NCBI RefSeq assembly: GCF_051014685.1
Contig: NC_135056.1
Coordinates: 2,418,001 to 2,482,000 of the forward strand
Length of the DNA: 64,000 bases
Reading direction: 5' to 3'
Source of the DNA: Ptiloglossa arizonensis
Taxonomy: Eukaryota; Arthropoda; Insecta; Hymenoptera; Colletidae
Each line of letters starts with the position of its first letter. The first letter of the stretch is position 1. A program made the translations under genes and the position numbers. Below are positions 55,990 through 64,000 of the stretch, one piece after another. Below the pieces are notes generated by a model. The model made no database searches and was not told where the DNA came from. It saw nothing but the letters and a program-made list of their open reading frames with translations.

Positions 55990-56437
55990 GAACATTTTTT
56001 ACTAGAAAATTTTTGTTGTATCTTGCACGATTATGGAGTTATAAAGAAAACGGAAATTATTGGAAGCTCTCTAATCGTCTGAAATCGGCTGAAATGATCC
56101 TTTACAGTGCTACTTTCTTTTCAATTTTTCAAATAAAACTTCGTAATAGTGCGAAATAAAGCAAAATTTTTCACATGAAAAATGTCCAGCTTTTAGTGCT
56201 TCATCATTCTCTTGCAAAAAAGTTCCAAGAAAAGTTACATTAAAGAAATAAAAAAACATTAAAACCTTCGAAACTTGATTTCACCTTCTTAAAGAAATTT
56301 CCTGTGGACAAAACAATTTCTCTATATATGCACTATCGTGCACTCTACGTGCACACAAACTTTCACTAAAATCAATCTTATAAGTAAGAAAAATTTCCGT
56401 ATAATATAACATACGAATATTTGTTGGGGCATAAAAA
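55990..56437. repeat. Fold-back family F, single-arm copy
   Basis: Contains GGAAGCTCTCTAATCGTCTG, GCTGAAATGATCCTTTACAG, AAAGAAATTTCCTGTGGACA and, at the outer end, ATACGAATATTTGTTGGGGC. It is the inverse of 60648-61080 over about 430 bp. The other arm is missing here. It abuts a hAT relic. Confidence 0.8.
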
Positions 56438-56460
56438 TCACATATGCATGTATACAATTT

Positions 56461-57500
56461 TTGAAATTAAAGAAAAGAATAAATATATATCAAGCAATCG
56501 ATGCTCATCAACAAAGACTGATAAATACCGAAATAGAACATTGGCGAGATATTCTTAAAAAAGAAATATTATGTATCCAATATTTAGCCAAACACAACGG
56601 CGCCTTTTACAAGAGTAGTAGTAAAATATTTAGTGAAAACAAAGGGAAATCTCTAGGTTGGATAGAAATGATTTCTCAATTTAATACCAGAATGGTTGAA
56701 CGTTTTAAAATAAAATGTAAAAAATCGAACTATCATTGTTTAGGCTAGAAAATATAAAACGAGATTACAAATTGAATGGCTCAAAAAATACGAGAAAAAA
56801 TTATGAAAAAAATTACAAGTGAAATATGCTCCAGTAATAACATTTCATTAAAATTGAAAGAAGTCACGTCAAGAAAACAAAAACGGCTTTACACATAGGA
56901 AGTCGAAAATTCAGGTTGACATGACAATCCGGAAATTATTTGTTTACAGAGATTACTTTTTAGCTATTGTTAATCAAGAAATAGTTTTTATCGAAGAAAG
57001 ATTCAAACGAATTGAGTATTATTGTACAACATTTGGATTTTTATATAATATACCAGTATTAAAAAATACGAAAAAAGAAAAATTGGTTAAATCCTACCCA
57101 ACTTTGGCCACTATTTTAAGAAACAAAAATTATCGTGATATAGATAGATGGAATCAATTTGTTTAATAAAATTAAGATATTTGGCGAGATATGTAATAAT
57201 GAGAATTCCTCAATACCAATACAATGTTTAGATGTCATTCGTAAAATAAAAGATTCATTTTCAAATTTGTATATAGCTCTGTGAATATTACTTACTATAC
57301 CAATTGTTACTGTTAATGTAGAGCGTAGTTTTTCAAAATTAAAATTTATAAAAAACTATTTACAAACTATGACGAATTAGGAAAGATTATCTAAAATAAC
57401 ATTATTATCTACCAAGAATAAATTAACTGAAAATTTCAATTATGATAACAAAACCGATAATTATACACAAAATAAAGCTAGAAAAGTAAGGTTTGTAAAA
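56461..57500 (+). pseudogene. hAT-type transposase relic
   Basis: The first open piece (56461-56748) has LINTEIEHWRDILKKEI, QYLAKHNGAFYKSSSKIF and LGWIEMISQFNTRMVER, matching the N-terminal part of hAT transposases of the ZMYM/TTF-finger kind ('E...W...L...I..I.FLA..N.AFRG..'). The second (56921-57166) has FIEERFKRIEYYCTTFGFLY. The C-terminal dimerisation domain is clear at 57330: TVNVERSFSKLKFIKNYL, then a stop, ERLSKITLLSTKNK (family 'S.ERSFSKLKLIKNYLRS.M...RLS.LA'). Several stops and deletions. The catalytic residues lie in the lost parts. Target duplications were not resolved. Confidence 0.85.
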
Positions 57501-57736
57501 TATTAAGTTCTGAAGTAATAACTACATCGAAACACAAATCTTTGTTTTATTAATATTTAATCATTGATTCAATGTTGTAACCTATCATTAGAACCTGAAA
57601 GTTCTTAATTATATTAGACTAGGTATAATAGACTCTACAATTTCCAAGGGTAGCCCTGTGTGTTTACTCATATATTCACTACATGTACTGTTGACACGGG
57701 AGAAGTATAAGCTAAAATGGTAAATGTGAAAGAAAA

Positions 57737-58040
57737 ATCATCCATTCGCATCGCTCTATGCAGACACATTGTCACTATTGACTAAATTGAGCAAATGTAG
57801 AAGTCCACCGCTTGACGAGAAACACAAACAACACGAAACACGACAAAATGAGATGTAAAATATATCTGGAAATACATCCACGAACTCTAAAGTTACATCT
57901 CATTTTGCAGTGTTTTGTTTTGGTCGCGTTACTCATTAAACGGTGAACTTCTTGATGGACACTTGCCCAATTTAGTCAATAGTGGCAACGTGTCTGTAGA
58001 GACGTAGTTATTGTGTCACAAGTGATGTAAATGGATGATT
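57737..58040. repeat. Fold-back element, family E (about 300 bp)
   Basis: The outer left AATCATCCATTCGCATC matches in inverse GATGTAAATGGATGATT. Shared inverted blocks: GACACATTG / CAACGTGTC, CACTATTGACTAAATTGAG / TTTAGTCAATAGTGG, and AAAATGAGATGTAA / TTACATCTCATTTT. An almost full-length hairpin without coding content. Confidence 0.88.
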
Positions 58041-59690
58041 CCCATTTCTTCTGTACCGTTTTAAAACAAAATTTGATATCGACCCTTTGTTCGAAGCTCA
58101 TTTTTCGACTGGTATACTAAAACGACTCACTCTAAGTATTATAACATGGCTATTGATGATTCAACTTTAACACAATAACAACGAAAGATACATTTCTCGA
58201 TGACATAAGTTTCGTACAGATGTCACGACCAGTTTCTTTTATTATGTATGATAAAATAGAGAAACACCTACCTACCTTTAAAGAGGGTTTTCGTCATGAA
58301 AAACTGTATTGTAGTCAGTAAAAAAATTGAAATTTTCAGTTTACCAAAGTTTCCTTGTGAGTAAGAGGCTGTAGTCATTTCCTGTTACCCTTTTACTTTC
58401 ACATCTGTTGCTCAAGACACTATGTATTTCCTACACCATCTTTCAAGTCCATAGCCTACTAGTTTGTCTTCTTTATCCTGAAGCACACAAAAGGACAAAG
58501 CGGTCTAGGAAAAAAAGGTTACTCGGATAGTAGATTTGACACGATATTCTTCCTATAGCAACAGTTTTTTATCATTTCTCCAGTTTGCTAATTCTTCGAT
58601 AGATTATCTGAATAGTTTCCCAAATTATTATTTAGGAAACAAATCGTCAGTCAAAACAGTCAAGGATGGAATATATTAATTAAACAATATTCCCTTAGTA
58701 GTATTCCCTTTAACATTTGTTACAAGTTTCCCATTATATGTATGTCAATTAAATAACTATTACTTTCTTATTCCTTGAGATCTACAAAGAAACATAATAT
58801 GTGAAAATATTTCTTTTCCGTCGAGTATAAAAATGGTTTATTTACGAACACTATCCTTTGGTACGTATATACTTATATGGATGTAAAACAATGATAACGT
58901 TTTTTGAAAAACATATATTATGTTTTTTGTCACGATTTTTGTCCATTATGTTATAACAAATTTATTCCCATCACTTCCTGGAACTATTTGCACGATACGA
59001 GCATTTCCTTTATGTATGTCCCGCAATCGACAATGACTGACAAAGAAGATACAACAACTTGAAAATTCAAAAAATTGTGAAATTTTAGAGAAATGTAATT
59101 CAAATAACCCATCAATGATTTTCTGAATCTGCTGAGAAACGGTTCTTGCAATAAAAACAACTTCTCAAAGAAATTGTAGATTTTTACATTATCGTGAATA
59201 TTTCAAAACTTCTACGATTTTTTGTGATCCTACAATATGACAGCAACGCATTCTCAAATGCAGTCCCTTAAGAGCTGTTTACAATCGTATGAATCATTTG
59301 TATCGTAACATTTTTTAAGCGAACAAAATCAGCCTTCCGTTTGAAAGTACGCACTGCAGTTATCACACACGTAAATACATACGATGTACTTTCATAGTTG
59401 TATAATATTTAAACAAGGCTCTCTAAAACTTTGTTTTGCAATGTAATTTATATTTTTTATCTTACAATTACAATTCACAAATTATTATTAATAGAAACAA
59501 GAGCAACAAAAATATAAACATTACAAACATTTAATAATAAATAGTGCATATAATAAGTGAGAATATTATAGGTGATTTTCTGACACCTTCTGCTGATGAC
59601 TTTTTAAACAGAACATTTTTAGGTAAAACAAGTTATTCTTTATAATTGTTATAGTAATGATATATAGTTCGAAAAAATGTTTGAAGAAAA
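58041..59690. other. AT-rich stretch without recognised features
   Basis: No ORF above the track threshold and no recognised repeat arms. Confidence 0.5.
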
Positions 59691-60290
59691 AATATTCTTT
59701 GTAACACGCATATTGTATAAAAACAGTTTTACCACACGCGCAACACGTTGGAACACAGTTTTCTTTTTTAGAATAAAGACAAATGACCGGATTAACAATG
59801 TTTTCGAAACGTGAAGCTATATAATCGCTTTTCCATTAGACATATTTGAATCCATCTTTAAATCCAGTAGACAAAAACAAAGGTCAGCTTTGAACAAAGG
59901 TTTCCCATATTCGAAAGGTAATATGTCTATTGGCTGCATCAAATCTAGAAAATTTAGAACTATATAAATTACCCGCTATATAGTATGAGCGGTTGTTAAT
60001 TTCAAGGACATTGCCCTGTTCACGAATCTATTGTAAACGTACTTCCTCGAATCAGTTATTAAAATGTTGAACTGTAAGTTTCCCTCTTTTTGAAACTGCA
60101 GTATAATAATTTTCATATCTAAACTGAGTTTTCCCCACATGGAGTGCGTACGTTCTAGTGGGTTCTTCTAATACCATATAAAGCGGTGGAAAGTAAGTTC
60201 CCCACTTACTGATATAATAGTGTAGATAACTGTGAGTCACAGATGAGGAAGATTGAACAGAAGCTTTAAAGGAGCAGACAGTGTCCATTC
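59691..60290 (-). other. Unassigned, possibly transposase-derived stretch
   Basis: Minus strand. A 78-codon ORF (60288-60052) starts MDTVCSFKASVQSSSS and contains YYISKWGTYFPPLYMVLEEP. About 240 bp further down in another frame is a cysteine-rich piece, ENCVPTCCACGKTVFIQYAC YKEYF, with CxxC-type spacing like transposase C-terminal fingers. The two may be one broken protein. The family is not recognised; a piggyBac-type C-terminus is one possibility. Confidence 0.3.
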
Positions 60291-60647
60291 AGAGTGCATC
60301 ACTAAAATGAAGGCTCTCAGGACTGCATCGTAGATCGAGTCTTGACCATTTTAAGTATTAACAATACCTATGTATGTTCACTGCTATTAAATGATTCCGC
60401 AAATCGTGTTTGGAATTTTATCTTAAGTGACTTAGTGCAATGTGCCTTCTTGCTTTAAATAACAAAAAATAGATTTGCTTTTTAAAGATTTACTTCCAGA
60501 GCCCACCGTTGCAAATAAATGTTATGAATAATAAATTTTCGGTCCAGAGCTTCATCAAACTTTATCGATACTCCGGTATGAATTTATACTTATTTGTATC
60601 TCTGTCAAACACGTCACGTATTACATGTTCTTCCCACCTATAATGGT

Positions 60648-61302
60648 TCCAAAAAATATTCGTATGCTATATTATCAGGAAATGTTTCTTACTTATAAGA
60701 TTAATTTTAATAAAAGTTTGTGTGCACGTAGAGCATAATAGTGTATATATAGAGAAATGTTTTTGTCCACAGGAAATTTCTTTAAGAAGGTAAAATCAAG
60801 TCCCGAAGGTTTTAATGTTTTTTTTATTTCTTTAATGCAACTTGTCTTGGAACTTTTTTACAAGAGAATGACGAAGCATTAGAAGCTGGACACTTGTTAT
60901 GTAAAAAGTTTTGCTCTATATCACATTATTAGAAAGTTGTATTTGAAAAATCGAAAAAAAAAAAATAACACCGTAAAGGATCATTTCAGCCATTTTCAGA
61001 CGATTAGAGAGCTTCCAACGATTTTTATTTTCTTTATAACTTCGTAATTGTGCGAAATACAACAAATCAATCATTCGACTGTGAAGAAAATCCCCAAAAA
61101 AATTGTATTAAAAAAAATAAAGAAATGCTGAGGTTTCGAATTTTGATTTTATCCTCTCGGGAACATATTTTGTAAACAAAAAAATTGTGTTGTATACGGT
61201 TCGGCATGCTTTACATGCACGTAAACTTTCATTAAAATCAGACTTGTAGGTTAGAAGAATTTCTTTATAATATAGTGTACGAATATTTTTTTCACCCATT
61301 AT
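60648..61302. repeat. Fold-back element, family F (about 655 bp)
   Basis: The left arm starts AAAAATATTCGTATGCTATA and the right arm ends TATAGTGTACGAATATTTTT, its inverse. Shared inner blocks include CTTATAAGATTAATTTTAAT / ATTAAAATCAGACTTGTAGG, the GTGCACGTA / TACATGCACG pair and GGAAATTTCTTTAAGAAGGT. The middle (CAGACGATTAGAGAGCTTCC) is also in the single-arm copy at 56.0 kb. The minus ORF at 61299-61108 is arm sequence. Confidence 0.85.
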
Positions 61303-61445
61303 ATATAACTGGCAAATAGACTTTTATAAAACGAGACTGTACTGCAGAAAAATCTAATCGTTTTTTCTCTCCACTTGTCCAATACTTGACCACACGTATT
61401 TTATAATCCATGTTTACGTTACTTTCTCGACTTTGAAATCATATA

Positions 61446-61765
61446 TATGGTGTGATCAAAAAGTAATCGGACTGTGTTTATAAAAATTGCATTAATCGAC
61501 CAATCTAAATTTGGCTTCGGTTTCCTTCGAAGTAATTTTCTCCTGCATCAGCACAGCACCATTCCATAAACCATTCCTTAAACACTTTTTGGAAATCGTT
61601 TTTTCTTTACTGCGTCGAGCATTTGTTACGCTTCAATGTTTACTTTCTCTACAATGTCAAAACGTTGTCTTTTGAGTTTCGATTTTATTTTTGAAAAGAG
61701 GAAGAAGTCACAAATGGCTAAATCTAAGGGGTATGAAGTACTCAACTTTTTGTTAAGTGTCAAGA
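61446..61765 (-). pseudogene. Mariner-like transposase C-terminus with terminal repeat
   Basis: Minus strand: LDLAICDFFLFSKIKSKLKR, then QRFDIVEKVNIEA, a stop, QMLDAVKKKRFPK. This is the end of a mariner transposase, with the third catalytic Asp (DLA.CD.FLF). The coding end is followed by CAGTCCGATTACTTTTTGAT (terminal repeat; plus strand ATCAAAAAGTAATCGGACTG at 61457). The 5' part is not recognised upstream. It is a different mariner lineage from that at 35.2-36.2 kb. Confidence 0.8.
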
Positions 61766-62149
61766 GCTGGGAGACAATCTTGGACAAATCTTCTGTTAGG
61801 ATTGTTTGAACCGTACCGTACGAAAATTCAACGTTATTGGCAATTTGACAAATGGTAATTCAATGGTCGACAAACTTATGGTCGATTTTAAAATTGCAGA
61901 AGCACATAATTACACTTCTACTTCATTGCTCATAGAACACACTGCAATACTTACAGTTTATTGACACTTGACATATTGATGCACAAGGACATAGAAGATT
62001 CATTCGTAAAGCCATTAAATGTTATCTGACGCAAACCAAAGAATAACTTTTATGTTTTCTCCCATTACAAATTCTCCGAAAAAGTTATTCCAAATCTTGT
62101 GCTCTACAATATATCCACAAATAATTAAAATCGGTGAGTAAGCCAAACT

Positions 62150-62395
62150 TCTAGATATTTACCGTATTTTTGTATCCGATACAATATAGAATGGAAATAC
62201 TACATGCTTCTCGGATAAAAAATATCGATAACATTGAAAACACTCGGACAAGAAACGATAATATGAACAAAATTTTTTTTTCGTCCCTTTTTTCTTCAAA
62301 ACCACTTAAATTGTACCATAACATTTTCTGTGTTGCTAAAAACAAAGGAGATATTGAGGTGGTCTCCTTTAACTGAGACACCCCGTATAGTCTTC
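62150..62395 (-). repeat. DNA-transposon end-like fragment
   Basis: Read on the minus strand it begins GGGGTGTCTCAGTTAAAGG followed by ACCACCTCAATATCTCC, a terminal style common to insect MITEs, and it resembles 31725-31800. The two antisense ORFs here are not gene-like. Confidence 0.5.
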
Positions 62396-62539
62396 ATTAC
62401 AAAGAATAATTATTATCGTTTCTTATACATAATGCATTAAGTTTTGCGTTTTATGATAGCTACTGCCCAGGAGATTTCAACGACTAAGTCAAACGTAGTT
62501 CATTAAATAGGCTCATTTTTAGTACTTCTCACATAATAG

Positions 62540-62745
62540 TCACACCTCCCCAGTCCCCAGATCTGAATGCAGTTGTGCATCTGTGGTAGAAATTAAACAG
62601 GAAAGGACAATTTTAAACTGTAATGAGTTAAAATACATATTACAATCCGAATAGAACAATATTATTAAGGAGATTACTTCTCACTTGGTTAAATCATGTC
62701 AAAACAATTGCAAGCTGTAATTCGATCAAAGGTTGCCCTACTAAA
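62540..62745 (+). pseudogene. Tc1-like transposase C-terminal fragment
   Basis: The plus strand gives PQSPDLNAVVHLW, then a stop, KLNRK (family 'PPQSPDLNPIEHLWDELNRK'). After frame changes it gives NELKYILQSE, SHLVKSCQN and a C-terminal SIKGCPTKY-type ending. Only the last third of the protein survives. It faces the mariner C-terminus at 61.5 kb in the opposite orientation. Confidence 0.8.
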
Positions 62746-63438
62746 TATTAGAAAATTAATTATAGTATCAATAGACTATATAATTAATTATATGAAAACT
62801 TTTGTATGCCATTGCTTGTACTACGTAATAAATATTTCTCATTTACTCAAAGAAAAATAACTTTATTAGACTTACACCTACCCCAATTTGAAGATTAAAA
62901 ACTTTATTTTATTCCCGTATAATTATATTTTTAAAAAACGTTATTGAAATAACTAATAAAATTAAATTCGACGAATTTTATTTTCGTGTATGAAAATTGT
63001 TGTGGATTAGTATACAAACACAGAATTATCATTACAGCTCGTCCAAAAAAAAAGAGATACCAATGTTTACATCAACACCTGCGTAATCAGTTCAGTGATC
63101 TGCAATATATATTATTAACCAACAAAAACTAAATGTAATAGTTTCTAAATGCATCCTCGTAAAGAACCGTTCCTAGGAAAAAAAAATTTGTCAGGTCCGT
63201 TAGATTTCACTCTTCGAATGCATTTTTTTATGACTAAGTAGTAAGGGGCTAAAGAATCCATGTGTGATCATAGTTTCAACCCTTAGCAATAATCGGTCAG
63301 TCATAGGACAGTTTCCAGCAGTATAAACGTGCCTTCTTCTTGCCTTTAGAGTTCAGAAAAAATTATGTTCTTCACTTTTGTTTTCTGTATACCATGAATA
63401 GTGAAGCAAGTATTGAAAATAAATGTAATGTATAAGTA
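62746..63438. other. AT-rich spacer
   Basis: No coding or repeat features recognised. Confidence 0.5.
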
Positions 63439-64000
63439 TTATTCGTCCACGAAAAGACAGAACAGCGTGTTGACATCCCCACTCTAATTCTAGTCTGCAG
63501 AATCCCTTACCATTACAGGCGTTGGCCGCTATTAGCCGAATACAGTGAGGAAGACCAATCCGAGTGAGATTGAATTTGTAGGTATAGTGCATTGGCGTAG
63601 GCTCCTAATAAAAGTGTCCAGTATTCATAAACAGAATAATTTACTTACGATTTAGATACTACGCTGATTCGATAAATTGCTCTTAATGAAAAAATGAATA
63701 CAATTTAAAATGCGTAATAATCATTAATATTTTCAAAAATGTTTATAGCGAAAAGGACTAATTTGTATTTATTAAAAATAATATAAAGCCGCTTATATTA
63801 ATTTCTATCAAGATAAACTCTATATAATTACAATTTACACAAAAACAAGTCATGTTAATATTAAAACAAATGAATGTAAGAAAATGTAAAGGTTATGCTT
63901 GTTTTAATTTTAGTATAACTTCTTTTTGTGTAAATTGTAATTATATAGAATTTATCTAGATAGAAATGAGTATAAGCGGATTTATATTATTTTCGATAAA
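63439..64000. repeat. Fold-back element, family A copy 5, cut by the window end
   Basis: Starts TTATTCGTCCACGAAAAGAC after a TA, followed by GTGTTGACATCCCCACTC. The alpha arm (GTGCATTGGCGTAGGCTCC) leads into the inner palindrome AATTACAATTTACACAAAAA / TTTTTGTGTAAATTGTAATT. The right arm continues beyond 64000. Confidence 0.88.

Overview
The window is AT-rich nuclear DNA from an insect. The evidence is a multi-exon voltage-gated cation channel of the insect DSC1/NaCP60E (sodium channel 60E) type, together with insect-type Jockey and R1-like LINEs, mariner, Tc1, piggyBac and hAT relics, two copia elements and many fold-back MITEs. The mix would fit a hymenopteran, but that placement is inference.

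Only one clearly functional host gene is visible: the 3' part of the channel gene on the minus strand, 28002 down to about 25.8 kb. Its five exons have consistent splice sites and reading phase. They encode the III-IV linker, all of domain IV, and a C-terminal tail with an IQ-like motif. The exon for domain III S6, which must come next upstream, was not found anywhere up to 64 kb. Two related exon-like segments on the same strand, at 30.1 and 31.9 kb, are unexplained.

Layout. 0-6 kb: end of a fold-back element (family A), then Jockey, R1-like and other LINE fragments and a SWIM-like fragment. 6.8-10.3 kb: a small palindrome, an unassigned ORF and a probable solo LTR. 11-16.9 kb: a Jockey element with a mini-mariner inserted in it, a fold-back element (B) and two R1-like fragments. 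17-23 kb: mostly featureless, then fold-back C, a (TA)n tract, family A copy 2 and a 30-bp minisatellite. 24-28 kb: an R1-like fragment, then the channel gene. 29-32 kb: an inverted repeat pair and the exon-like segments. 34.8-41 kb: two Jockey relics, one split by a mariner. 42-48 kb: a copia element with its LTRs and a second copia nested inside. 48-54 kb: family A copies 3 and 4, a Tc1 relic and a piggyBac end trapped in copy 4. 54-64 kb: fold-back D, Tc3-like, fold-back F, hAT and fold-back E relics, then F again, mariner and Tc1 ends, and family A copy 5.

All the transposon genes carry stops, frameshifts or deletions, so none looks able to make a full protein. There is no operon-like organisation. 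The window is best read as a very TE-rich intron or upstream region beside the end of a channel gene. No CRISPR array, rRNA or confident tRNA was seen.
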